Shown: positions 26,140 through 34,304, numbered from the stretch's first letter. The stretch is 64,000 bases of DNA from an uncultured Acetatifactor sp. (GCA_947625475.1 CANQOL010000008.1:24230-88229); one strand, 5' to 3'. The notes: generated by a model from the letters alone, not told the origin. Numbers and translations: made by a program.

Positions 26140-28329
26140 ATGGCGGAGATGAGACAGAAGAAACCGGTCCGGAGGGGCGTCGCCAGAGTCCCTGTTGTGA
26201 TGCAGCTGGAGGCGCTGGAGTGCGGCGCCGCCTCCCTGACCATGATCCTGGCCTATTACGGCAAATGGGCGCCCCTGGAGCAGGTGCGGGCAGACTGCGG
26301 CGTATCCCGGGACGGCTCCAACGCGAAAAATATTCTGAGGGCGGCCCGCAGCTACGGCCTGGAGGCGAAGGGCTTCCGCTGTGAGCCCCAGTGGCTGAAA
26401 AAAAACGGGAGCTTCCCCTGCATCGTGCACTGGAACTTCAACCATTTTGTGGTCCTGTGCGGGTTCAAGGGGGAGAGGGCGGTGCTCAACGACCCGGCCA
26501 AGGGACATTACACCGTCTCCATGGAGCTGTTTGACCAGAGCTTTACGGGGATCTGCCTGATGTTCGAGCCCACCGGGAATTTTAAGCCGGAGGGGAAGCA
26601 AAGGAGCGTCCTCTCCTTTGCCAGGAAACGCCTGGCCGGCGCCGGCTCGGCCGTCGCCTTTGTGGTTTTGACCACGGTGGCCGCCTCCCTGATCGGCATC
26701 GTACAGCCGGCCTTTTCCCGATTCTTTTTGGACCGCCTGCTGACCGGGGAGAACCCGGAGTGGTTTTATCCCTTTCTGGGGGCCCTGGCCCTTTTGTCCG
26801 TGATACAGCTGGCTGTGGCCTTTGTGGAGGCCCGCGCTTCCCTTCGGATCGAGGGAAAGCTGGCCGCTCTGGGGGATACCACCTTTCTGTGGAAGGTGCT
26901 GCAGATGCCCATGGAGTTTTTCTCCCAGCGCATGGCGGGGGATATTCAGCAGCGCCAGACCACCAATGCCTCCATCGCCAGGGATCTGGTCAATACCTTT
27001 GCACCCCTGGTGCTGAACTCGGTGATGATGGTTTTCTATCTGGCGGTGATGATCCGCTACAGCTGGATCCTTACCCTTGTGGGCGTGGCCTCGATCCTGC
27101 TCAATCTGATTCTTTCCCGGATTATTTCCGCCAAGAGGGTCAATATCACCCGGGTGCAGATGCGGGACCAGGGCAAGCTGGCGGGAGCCACGGTGGCGGG
27201 CATCGAGATGATCGAGACCATCAAGGCCAGCGGCGCCGAGAACGGTTACTTTGAAAAGTGGGCGGGCTATCAGGCCAGTGTGAATACCCAGACGGTCCGG
27301 TATGAGAGGCTGAATGAGTATCTGGGCATCCTCCCCAATCTGATCTCCCGTCTGGCGGACATCACCGTGCTGGTGCTGGGAGTGAGCCTGGCGATGGAGG
27401 GCCGCTTTACGGCGGGTATGATCATGGCCTTTCAGGGCTTTCTGGCCGCCTTTGCCGAGCCCGCCATGACACTGATCGAGGCCGGTCAGACCATTCAGGA
27501 GATGCGCACCCAGATGGAGCGGGTGGAGGATGTGATGGAATATCCCGCCGACCCGGGCCTTAGTGCCCAGGACTGGGGCGGGGCAGCCCCGGATCAGGAG
27601 TATGACAAGCTCTCGGGGGCGGTGGAGATGAAAAATGTGACCTTCGGCTATTCCCGTCTGGATGAGCCGCTGATCGAGAACTTCAGCCTCTCCCTAAAGC
27701 CCGGCAGCCGGGTGGCCTTTGTGGGGAGCTCCGGCTGCGGAAAGTCCACCCTGTCCAAGCTGATCGCGGGACTCTATCAGCCCTGGAGCGGGGAGATTTC
27801 CTTTGACGGCAGGCCCATAGGGGAGATTGACCGGAGCGTGTTTACAGGCTCTCTGGCTGTGGTCGACCAGGACATCATCCTATTTGAGGACTCCATCCGG
27901 AACAATATCAAGATGTGGGACACCTCCATCGAGGATTTCGAGATGATCCTGGCCGCAAAGGACGCCCAGCTCCATGAGGATATCATGCAGAGGGTGGGCG
28001 GCTACGATTATGTGATCACAGAGGGGGGCAGGGATTTCTCGGGAGGACAGCGCCAGCGCATGGAGATTGCCCGGGTTCTGGCGCAGGAGCCCACCATTGT
28101 CATTTTGGACGAGGCCACCAGCGCTCTGGACGCCAAGACGGAGTATGACGTGGTACGGTCCATCAAGGACCGGGGGATCACCTGTATTGTTGTGGCCCAT
28201 CGGCTCTCCACCATCCGGGACTGTGACGAGATCATCGTCTTAGATCACGGCAAGGTGGTGGGGCGCGGCACCCATGAGGAACTGTATGCCAGGGGGGGCT
28301 TTTATACACAGCTGGTTTCCAACGAATAA
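26140..28329 (+). CDS. NHLP-family peptide exporter with C39 leader peptidase (peptidase/permease/ATPase)
   Basis: A 729-residue ABC exporter with three parts. Residues 1-140 are a C39 cysteine peptidase: LEALECGAAS with Cys28, NFNHFVVL with His102, and NDPAKG with Asp118. Residues about 165-460 are the six-helix membrane domain. The ATPase domain shows GSSGCGKST, FSGGQRQRMEIARVLAQEP, TIVILDEATSALD and VVAHRLST. Such proteins cut leader peptides after a Gly-Gly pair and export the core. The matching substrates are the three double-glycine peptides at 31.46-32.11 kb. The start at 26140 follows TTGAGGTG. Confidence 0.93.
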   Translation: MAEMRQKKPVRRGVARVPVVMQLEALECGAASLTMILAYYGKWAPLEQVRADCGVSRDGSNAKNILRAARSYGLEAKGFRCEPQWLKKNGSFPCIVHWNFNHFVVLCGFKGERAVLNDPAKGHYTVSMELFDQSFTGICLMFEPTGNFKPEGKQRSVLSFARKRLAGAGSAVAFVVLTTVAASLIGIVQPAFSRFFLDRLLTGENPEWFYPFLGALALLSVIQLAVAFVEARASLRIEGKLAALGDTTFLWKVLQMPMEFFSQRMAGDIQQRQTTNASIARDLVNTFAPLVLNSVMMVFYLAVMIRYSWILTLVGVASILLNLILSRIISAKRVNITRVQMRDQGKLAGATVAGIEMIETIKASGAENGYFEKWAGYQASVNTQTVRYERLNEYLGILPNLISRLADITVLVLGVSLAMEGRFTAGMIMAFQGFLAAFAEPAMTLIEAGQTIQEMRTQMERVEDVMEYPADPGLSAQDWGGAAPDQEYDKLSGAVEMKNVTFGYSRLDEPLIENFSLSLKPGSRVAFVGSSGCGKSTLSKLIAGLYQPWSGEISFDGRPIGEIDRSVFTGSLAVVDQDIILFEDSIRNNIKMWDTSIEDFEMILAAKDAQLHEDIMQRVGGYDYVITEGGRDFSGGQRQRMEIARVLAQEPTIVILDEATSALDAKTEYDVVRSIKDRGITCIVVAHRLSTIRDCDEIIVLDHGKVVGRGTHEELYARGGFYTQLVSNE

Positions 28330-28340
28330 GGAGATAGGGC

Positions 28341-30551
28341 ATGGGTTGGTTTGACGAACAGATCAGGCAGCGCAAGGAGCAGGACCAGAGCGTCTTTGAG
28401 GAGGCGTTTCTGGGGATTTCGGACGCTGTCACGGGATCCAGAATTTCAGTCGCCTTCGCGGACAGCCAGAGCCATATGCAGGACGCCCTGGACGAGATTC
28501 TTTCCTATTATCATATCAAGACCCGGGACATTCCCGAGACAGTCAAGGACAGGAACGAGCAGCTGGAGTACCTTATGCGGCCCTACGGCATCATGCGCCG
28601 GGATGTTTTCCTGGAGAAGGGCTGGCACCGGGATGCCATCGGCCCCATGCTGGGGGTGAGAAAATCCGACGGCTCCGCCGTGGCGCTCATCCCTACCGGC
28701 CTGTCCGGCTATTCCTTTTGGGACGCACAGACCGGCAGACGGGTAAAGATCACCGGAAAAAACGGGGATCTCTTTGAGAGGGAGGCCATCGCCTTCTACA
28801 AGCCTCTGCCTCTGAAGCAGATCGGGGCCGGAGCACTGCTCCGGTACATTGCCGGGATCCTTTCCGCCGCCGACTATCTGCTGGCGGCCGGCGCGGCCCT
28901 GGCCGTGGCCCTGGTGGGCCTGCTGGCGCCAAAGCTGAACCAGGTGCTCTTGGGACCGGTTCTGGAGAGGGGAGAGAGGGGGCTTTTGTTGTCCACCGGG
29001 TTTTTCCTGGTGTGCATGACGGTATCCTCTCTGCTGTTTGACGCGGTGAAGGCCCTGATCATGGCCCGGATCCGGACAAAGATAAGCATCACGGTGCAGG
29101 CCGCCGCGATGGCGCGGGTGCTCTCGTTCCCGGCCTCCTTTTTCAAGCAGTACAGCTCCGGGGAGCTCTCCGCCCGAATTCAGTACCTGAACAGCCTCTG
29201 CTCCCTGCTGGTGGAGGTGGTCCTCTCCAGCGGACTGACCGCCCTGTTCTCCCTTTTGTATGTCACGCAGATTTTTGCCTTTGCCCCTGCCCTGGCGGTT
29301 CCGGCCCTGGCGGTCCTTCTGGCGACGGCGCTGTTTAGTGTGATCTGTGCCCTGGTGCAGATGCGGGTGTCCGAGAAGGAACTGTCCCTGGAGGCGAAGA
29401 CGGAGGGCATGAGCTATGCCCTGATCGCGGGCATCCAGAAGATCAAGCTCTCCGGCTCCGAAAAGAGGGCCTTTGCCCGCTGGGGAAAGCTGTACGCCAA
29501 AAAGGCGAAGATCACCTATCACCCGCCCGGCATTCTCCGGTATCACAAGGCGTTTACCGCGCTGATCACCCTGACGGGGACCTTTGTCCTGTACGCGGCG
29601 GCGGTGGCAAATCAGGTGTCCGTGGCGGATTACTATGCCTTCCACGGGGCCTACAGCACGGTCAGCGGGGCTTTCCTGTCCCTGGCCGGCATGGCTCTGA
29701 TCGCGGCCCATATCCGGCCGATCCTGGATATGGCAAAGCCTATTTTGGAGACCCTGCCGGAGGTGTCCGAGGGCAAGCAGGTGGTCACCCGGCTCTCCGG
29801 GGATATCGAGCTGAACAATGTGTCCTTCCGCTATCAGGAAAATATGCCCAATGTGGTGGATGATCTGTCCCTGAAGATCCGGCCCGGCCAGTATGTGGCC
29901 ATTGTGGGGGCCACGGGCTGCGGCAAGTCCACGCTCATGCGGCTGATGCTGGGGTTTGAGACGCCCCAGAAGGGGGCGGTCTATTATGACGGCAAGGATC
30001 TGGCCGGCCTGGATTTAAAATCCCTGCGCCGCAGGATCGGCACCGTCATCCAGGACGGAAAGCTCTTTCAGGGGGATATTTTTTCCAATATCACGGTCTC
30101 TGCCCCCTGGCTCACCCTGGAGGACGCCTGGGAGGCGGCCCGGATGGCGGGCATGGATGAGGATATCCGGCGGATGCCTATGGGAATGAACACCGTGATC
30201 TCCGAGGGAGGCGGAGGCATATCCGGGGGACAGCGCCAGCGGCTGATGATCGCCAGAGCCGTGGCGCCCAAGCCAAAGATTTTGATGTTTGACGAGGCCA
30301 CCAGCGCCCTGGACAATCTCACCCAGAGGACAGTTTCCCAGTCCTTAGACGGGCTCAAATGCACCCGGGTGGTCATCGCCCACCGGCTTTCCACCATCCG
30401 TCAGTGCGACAGGATCCTTTACCTGGAGAAGGGGAAGATTGTGGAGGACGGCACCTACGAGGAACTGATTGCCAAAAAGGGGAAGTTTGCCGATCTGGTG
30501 GCCAGGCAGCGCCTGGATGGGGAGAGCGGCGCCGGCCAGGCGGCGGGCTGA
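28341..30551 (+). CDS. NHLP-family ABC exporter, permease/ATPase subunit without peptidase
   Basis: A 736-residue protein. The N-terminal 160 residues begin MGWFDEQIRQRKEQDQSVFEEAF, the hallmark of the second NHLP/NHLM exporter subunit, with no C39 catalytic residues. A six-helix membrane domain follows, then an ATPase with GATGCGKST, ISGGQRQRLMIARAVAPKP, KILMFDEATSALD and VIAHRLST, so both ATP sites of the presumed heterodimer look active. It begins 11 bp after the C39 exporter gene. Confidence 0.92.
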   Translation: MGWFDEQIRQRKEQDQSVFEEAFLGISDAVTGSRISVAFADSQSHMQDALDEILSYYHIKTRDIPETVKDRNEQLEYLMRPYGIMRRDVFLEKGWHRDAIGPMLGVRKSDGSAVALIPTGLSGYSFWDAQTGRRVKITGKNGDLFEREAIAFYKPLPLKQIGAGALLRYIAGILSAADYLLAAGAALAVALVGLLAPKLNQVLLGPVLERGERGLLLSTGFFLVCMTVSSLLFDAVKALIMARIRTKISITVQAAAMARVLSFPASFFKQYSSGELSARIQYLNSLCSLLVEVVLSSGLTALFSLLYVTQIFAFAPALAVPALAVLLATALFSVICALVQMRVSEKELSLEAKTEGMSYALIAGIQKIKLSGSEKRAFARWGKLYAKKAKITYHPPGILRYHKAFTALITLTGTFVLYAAAVANQVSVADYYAFHGAYSTVSGAFLSLAGMALIAAHIRPILDMAKPILETLPEVSEGKQVVTRLSGDIELNNVSFRYQENMPNVVDDLSLKIRPGQYVAIVGATGCGKSTLMRLMLGFETPQKGAVYYDGKDLAGLDLKSLRRRIGTVIQDGKLFQGDIFSNITVSAPWLTLEDAWEAARMAGMDEDIRRMPMGMNTVISEGGGGISGGQRQRLMIARAVAPKPKILMFDEATSALDNLTQRTVSQSLDGLKCTRVVIAHRLSTIRQCDRILYLEKGKIVEDGTYEELIAKKGKFADLVARQRLDGESGAGQAAG

Positions 30552-30698
30552 GGAAAAGGCCGCCGCTTGAAATTTGGAGGGGGAGCCTAACAAAACCTTG
30601 GGTTTTGCGTAACAAGAGATAGAAAGCGGCAAAGGAGCGGGAGGCCCCGGGGGCGGGGGCCGGCCCGCAAAATCGGAGGAAGGGAGGCGGAGACCTGC

Positions 30699-30896
30699 AT
30701 GGAGAGAGCGGAGCGTGTGCTGCGCACGCTGTTTGATTTTCAGCGCTTCGCGGGAGATGCCCGGCTGGAGAGGGTGATTTGTTCTGCCGGGGGGACGGAC
30801 GGATGCATACCGCTGGAGGACAGTGAGCTGGAGGTAAATGCCGCCGGGGACGCGGACGACTGGCGGGCCAGGACGGGAGGAAAAAAGGAGCCATGA
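30699..30896 (+). CDS. Small acidic protein, possible leader-type peptide
   Basis: A 65-residue protein, not assigned to a family. The first part, VLRTLFDFQRFAGDARLERVI, is helical. The second, PLEDSELEVNAAGD, resembles the L-x-D-x-E-L...A-A-G pattern of the double-glycine leaders encoded 0.6 kb downstream, so it could be a fourth exported peptide or an adaptor. Its stop overlaps the sigma factor start (ATGA), indicating translational coupling. The gap 30552-30698 before it holds a small hairpin (30591-30607) without a T run. Confidence 0.65.
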   Translation: MERAERVLRTLFDFQRFAGDARLERVICSAGGTDGCIPLEDSELEVNAAGDADDWRARTGGKKEP

Positions 30897-31408
30897 GCAA
30901 AGCTGTCACTCCCGAGGAACTTTATGAAAATTACAGGGGAAAGGTGGAGCAGTATGTGGGCTCCCGGGTGTGGAACGAGAGCGACCGGGCGGATGTGGTC
31001 CATCAGATCTTCCTGAACGCCATCGCCGCCCTGGAGACCTTTGACCCCTCCCGCAGCAGGGTCGGGACCTGGCTGTACGCCATCACCCGGAACGCGGTGA
31101 CGGATTATTACCGCAGACAGGCGAAGGATCCCATTCCCACGGAGTGGGAGGAGCTCTCCCTTTTGACCCGGACAGAGGAAAAGGCGCTGACCCGGGAGAA
31201 TCTGGAGGCCCTGGCGGCGGCCCTGGAGGAACTGCCGGAGCGGGAGCGCAGGATCGTGGTCTTTCGGTTTTACCACGGCCTCTCCGCCCAGGAGACAGCC
31301 CGCAGGGTGGGAGTGAGCTACGCCAATGCCCGCTTCCTGCAGCACAGCGCCCTGAAAAAGCTGAGGCGCGCCCTGGAGAAAACAGGGCTGTTTGAAGAGT
31401 ATCAATAG
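30893..31408 (+). CDS. ECF-type RNA polymerase sigma factor
   Basis: A 171-residue two-domain sigma-70 family protein. Region 2 is visible as NESDRADVVHQIFLNAIAALETFDPSRSRVGTWLYAITRNAVTDYYRRQ. Region 4 is visible as LEELPERERRIVVFRFYHGLSAQETARRVGVSYANARFLQHSALKKLRRAL. It overlaps the small upstream gene by four bases and ends 55 bp before the first precursor peptide. It likely controls the peptide genes or the whole locus, possibly with the STAS protein at 25.3 kb; no anti-sigma factor is recognisable. Confidence 0.92.
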   Translation: MSKAVTPEELYENYRGKVEQYVGSRVWNESDRADVVHQIFLNAIAALETFDPSRSRVGTWLYAITRNAVTDYYRRQAKDPIPTEWEELSLLTRTEEKALTRENLEALAAALEELPERERRIVVFRFYHGLSAQETARRVGVSYANARFLQHSALKKLRRALEKTGLFEEYQ

Positions 31409-31463
31409 GCGGCGGCCGGCCCGGCGGCCGGAGATGAGAAAACAGTGGAAAGGAGACTGAGGC

Positions 31464-31640
31464 GTGAAAAAAGAAGAGAAAACGAAGGCAGAGCAGGACA
31501 TGAAGGAGCTGACGGAGGATGAGCTGGCCGGGGCGGCCGGAGGAAGGGACGTATGTGATCATCTGGGGATTTCGAAAGAAAAGAGGCAGGAGCTCATTCA
31601 AGAAATCTTTGGGAGCGGCAGCGGGACGGACGCAATGTAA
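31464..31640 (+). CDS. Double-glycine precursor peptide 1
   Basis: A 58-residue peptide with a GTG start preceded by AAAGGAGA. The 27-residue leader ends KELTEDELAGAAGG, a double-glycine site for a C39 peptidase. The predicted core is 31 residues (starting RDVCDHLGISKEKRQ and ending GSGSGTDAM), hydrophilic, with one cysteine. The leader is nearly identical to those of the next two genes, while the core is unrelated to theirs. No modification enzyme is encoded nearby, so the core may be exported unmodified. Confidence 0.85.
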   Translation: MKKEEKTKAEQDMKELTEDELAGAAGGRDVCDHLGISKEKRQELIQEIFGSGSGTDAM

Positions 31641-31701
31641 GATAAGAAGGGCAGACAGCCAGGATGATCTGGAGAGATAAAAAGAGAAAGGAGACTGTGG
31701 T

Positions 31702-31881
31702 ATGAAAAAGGAAGAGAAAACGAAGGCAGAACAGGACATGAAGGAGCTGACGGAGGAGGAACTGGCCGGAGCGGCGGGAGGGGGGAGAAAGAGCTATGTA
31801 GACCCCAGAAAACAGACGGAAGAAGAACGGTTGGAAGACTATAAAAAAAGTGAAGCTTTAACGAAGGCGGGATGGACGTAA
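31702..31881 (+). CDS. Double-glycine precursor peptide 2
   Basis: A 59-residue peptide with an ATG start 11 bases after AAAGGAG. The leader ends KELTEEELAGAAGG. The 32-residue core starts GRKSYVDPRKQTEEE and ends TKAGWT. It is highly charged, has no cysteine, and lacks the hydrophobic stretch of class II bacteriocins. The upstream intergenic DNA and leader codons are close copies of those of peptide 3, showing recent tandem duplication with divergent cores. Confidence 0.85.
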   Translation: MKKEEKTKAEQDMKELTEEELAGAAGGGRKSYVDPRKQTEEERLEDYKKSEALTKAGWT

Positions 31882-31941
31882 TATAGGAAGGCGGACAGCC
31901 CGGATGACCCGGAGGGATAAAAAGAGAAAGGAGACTGTGAC

Positions 31942-32109
31942 ATGAAAAAGGAAGAGAAAACGAAGGCAGAACAGGACATGAAGGAGCTGACAGAGGATGA
32001 ACTGGCCGGGGCAGCAGGAGGGAGCGGGACGGGACGCGTGAAATTTCTGCCACCCGACGAGATGGAAGAGCTGGATGAACACACTGTACGCGGCGGGGTA
32101 TGGACGTAA
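31942..32109 (+). CDS. Double-glycine precursor peptide 3
   Basis: A 55-residue peptide. The leader again ends KELTEDELAGAAGG. The 28-residue core starts SGTGRVKFLPPDEMEE and ends RGGVWT, sharing only the last two residues (Trp-Thr) with peptide 2. It is followed by a stem-loop, so it is the last gene of the export locus. As with the other two, the function (signal, toxin or adhesion peptide) cannot be told from sequence. Confidence 0.85.
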   Translation: MKKEEKTKAEQDMKELTEDELAGAAGGSGTGRVKFLPPDEMEELDEHTVRGGVWT

Positions 32110-32134
32110 TATAGCGAAGCATACAGAGCAGACC

Positions 32135-32160
32135 GGGCGCGGGGCAAATGCTCCGCGCCC
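32135..32160 (+). terminator. Stem-loop closing the peptide locus
   Basis: GGGCGCGGGGC (32135-32145) pairs with GCTCCGCGCCC (32150-32160) around AAAT, with one G-T pair. The T run after it is weak (GCTTTGTGTG). Confidence 0.7.
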
Positions 32161-32275
32161 GCTTTGTGTGTGCGGACAAATTTACAGAAAATAGTGGAAT
32201 AATTGTCGAGAATTGTAAAAAATGGAAACATGATGTAAAAGATTGAAAAATTTATTGAAAATATTTAAAAATGTG

Positions 32276-32304
32276 TTGACAACTGGTGGCGGAATGTGTA
32301 TAAT
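32276..32304 (+). promoter_or_regulatory. Perfect consensus sigma-A promoter
   Basis: TTGACA (32276-32281) and TATAAT (32299-32304) are exactly 17 bp apart, preceded by an A/T-rich stretch that could act as an UP element. No convincing coding region follows. Confidence 0.9.
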
Positions 32305-32310
32305 AAAGTC

Positions 32311-32617
32311 ACAAACAAGAAAGAGAGAGACATCTTCCATAAAAGGTACGAAAGAATAGAGTACTAAGGATGCGGGGCAGGAAGCAGGTTACACTGCCGG
32401 CGCAGGTGTCACGGACACAGAAGAAAAAATAGCGGAATACGAAAGATCGGATCGTAACGTTATGGTACTCCTGTACGAAAGAAAAGTGGACGGGGCACAA
32501 AGGATGAAATGGAAGAAACAACTGAATAGGGATGCAATCTGATGGGAAAGGAGGCAGCGGACCGTTGGACAGCATAGTTTGAGAGGGCGTTTCGATAGAT
32601 GTCGAAGCGCCCTCTTT
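32311..32617 (+). ncRNA. Candidate small non-coding RNA, about 300 nt
   Basis: The stretch between the consensus promoter and the terminator at 32582 has only very short reading frames (20, 26 and 11 codons) with no well-placed ribosome binding site. It contains several local hairpins, such as GTGTC-ACG-GACAC near 32410, and two GTAC-rich stretches with GTACGAAAG (near 32347 and 32477). I could not match it to 6S, SRP, RNase P, tmRNA, T-box or a known riboswitch. A leader role for the NagZ-like gene 170 bp downstream is an alternative. Confidence 0.55.
32582..32617 (+). terminator. Terminator of the candidate ncRNA
   Basis: A 14-bp stem (32582-32595 with 32602-32615, one G-T pair) with a six-base loop is followed by a short T run. 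A more T-rich stretch lies about 20 bp further on. Confidence 0.75.
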
Positions 32618-32785
32618 CGTCAGCTGTTTCTTAATTTTTTTGAAAATATGCCGGGAATATGGAAATTATATGAGGGATTGTGTTAAGATAAGAGGGATAT
32701 TTGTTTGGAAAGCCCTTGGGGCGTGATTGCGGACAGATAGGCCGGGAGGCGCTGTCCGGGCCGGCATACCCGGCGGGGAGAGAGA

Positions 32786-34294
32786 ATGGAAAGAGAAGAC
32801 AGGGAATGGGAGCGCAGGGAAGAGCGGAGAAGAAGGCGCAGGCGCAGCCAGCTGCTGGTGTATCTGGCCGCTCTGGCGCTGGCGGTATTGGTGATTTTGG
32901 GGGCCGTGGCCGGTGTGCGCTTTGCCATGGGACGCCTGGGGAACAGGGACGCCGGGCAGGGTCAGGGGGAAGGAGCCCCGGAGCAGACCCAGGAGAGCCA
33001 GGCCCAGCCGGAGTCCCAGGAGAGCCAGCCCGGGGAGGATCCGTCCGGGGAGGGCTCGGAGAGCACGGATCTGGACTGGCTGTTTTCCGGGGAGGAAAGC
33101 CTTGAGCGGCCGGAGGGGGAGCCCCAGGAGAGCCCGGAGCCGCCTGCGGAGGATCCTCTGGAGACACAGATTGACGGACTTCTCCAGAGTATGACTTTGG
33201 AGGACAAGGTGGCGGGGCTGTTTATAGTGACGCCGGAGTCCGTTACGGGCGTGTCCAAGGCGGTGCAGGCGGGGGACGGCACCCGCAAGGCCCTGGAGAA
33301 GTATGCGGTAGGGGGGCTGGTTTATGAGGAAAAGAATATGCAGTCCCGGGAGCAGTTCGCGGAAATGCTGGAAAATACCCGGCAGATGAGCCGGTATCCT
33401 CTCTTTTTGAGCGTGGAGGAGGAGGGGGGGAGCTTCGCCCCCGTGGCGGCGGCCGGTCTGATGGAGGGAGCTCTGGGAGCCCGGCAGATCGGGGAATCGG
33501 GAGATCCCCAGGAGGCGTATCTGGCGGGCAGCGGGATCGGCGCCTATCTGAGACAGCTGGGGCTTGACCTGGATCTGGCCCCTGTGGCGGACCTGGCCAA
33601 TGTGGAGGGCAGTATCATGGGGGAGAGGGCCTATGGCTCCGACCAGGCGGCTGTGGCCCCCTTTGTGCAGGAGATGGTCCGGGGGCTGAAGGAGCAGGGA
33701 GTGGAGGTGTGCCTGAAGCATTTCCCGGGCATCGGCAGCGCCACGGAGGATTTTAATGCGGGGCCGGTCTCCACGCAGCGCAGCTGGGAGGATTTCCACA
33801 GTCAGGAGCTGGCGGTATTCCAGGCGGGGATCGACGGGGGAGCCTCCATGGTGATGGTCTCCCACATCGGAGTGCCCAACCTGGCGGGGAACCAGGACAG
33901 CACGCCGGCCTGCATGTCGGAGGCGGTGGTGACGGATATCCTGCGGGGTGAGATGGGCTTCCAGGGTGTGATCATCACGGACGCGCTGGATGTGCCCTCC
34001 GTCTCCCAGTATTACGGGAGCGGGCAGGCGGCGGTGCTCTCCCTGCGGGCGGGCTGCGATATGATTCTGCGGCCGGAAAACTTTGAAGAGGCGTTTCAGG
34101 GTGTGCTGGAGGCTGTGCAGGAGGGCACCATCTCCCAGGAGAGAATCAACGACTCCCTCCGGCGGATCTACCGGCTGAAATACGGCAGCGGGTTGGAGAC
34201 TTGGCAAGAATGGAAGCGGGTTGGAGATTTGGTAGGAATGGCGGCAGGCCGTTTGGCAGGAACGGCAGCGGCCGGAGATTTGACAAAATTATGA
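32786..34294 (+). CDS. GH3 family protein (NagZ-like), membrane-anchored
   Basis: A 502-residue protein. A strongly basic N-terminus (eight Arg in RREERRRRRRR) precedes one membrane helix, then a Glu/Gln/Pro-rich spacer, then a GH3 domain from about residue 130: LSVEEEGGSFAPV, LDLDLAPVADLAN, VEVCLKHFPGIGSATEDFN, VMVSHIGVPNL, GVIITDALDVPSV. NagZ enzymes remove N-acetylglucosamine from wall fragments. The usual Asp-Ser-His triplet after KHFPG is replaced by TEDFN, so the catalytic acid may be missing or shifted. Confidence 0.8.
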   Translation: MEREDREWERREERRRRRRRSQLLVYLAALALAVLVILGAVAGVRFAMGRLGNRDAGQGQGEGAPEQTQESQAQPESQESQPGEDPSGEGSESTDLDWLFSGEESLERPEGEPQESPEPPAEDPLETQIDGLLQSMTLEDKVAGLFIVTPESVTGVSKAVQAGDGTRKALEKYAVGGLVYEEKNMQSREQFAEMLENTRQMSRYPLFLSVEEEGGSFAPVAAAGLMEGALGARQIGESGDPQEAYLAGSGIGAYLRQLGLDLDLAPVADLANVEGSIMGERAYGSDQAAVAPFVQEMVRGLKEQGVEVCLKHFPGIGSATEDFNAGPVSTQRSWEDFHSQELAVFQAGIDGGASMVMVSHIGVPNLAGNQDSTPACMSEAVVTDILRGEMGFQGVIITDALDVPSVSQYYGSGQAAVLSLRAGCDMILRPENFEEAFQGVLEAVQEGTISQERINDSLRRIYRLKYGSGLETWQEWKRVGDLVGMAAGRLAGTAAAGDLTKL

Positions 34295-34304
34295 CATATA
34301 TGTC
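34293..34304. promoter_or_regulatory. 12-bp perfect palindrome upstream of the MFS gene
   Basis: GACATATATGTC lies between a TTGACA-like hexamer (34280) and a TATAAA box (34308-34313), just before the MFS start. It could be an operator; the hexamer spacing is too long for a clean promoter call. Confidence 0.45.

Larger units (their letters stand above)
31447..32022 (+). repeat. Three tandem copies of a leader-coding unit
   Basis: A unit comprising the ribosome binding site (AAAGGAGACTG) and the leader codons is repeated before each peptide core. The second and third copies also share about 50 bp of upstream spacer (GATAAAAAGAGAAAGGAGAC and preceding bases). Core codons and downstream spacers differ. 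Confidence 0.85.

Noticed and set aside
31598..32231. Minus-strand frames across the precursor peptides
   Set aside because: They mirror the repeated leader codons (repeated MSCSAFVFSSFF) and lack ribosome binding sites; the plus-strand peptides have leaders, start sites and a matching exporter.
32370..32432. A 20-codon basic peptide inside the candidate ncRNA
   Set aside because: No well-placed ribosome binding site; only AAGG directly touching the ATG. Kept as a caveat, not a gene.
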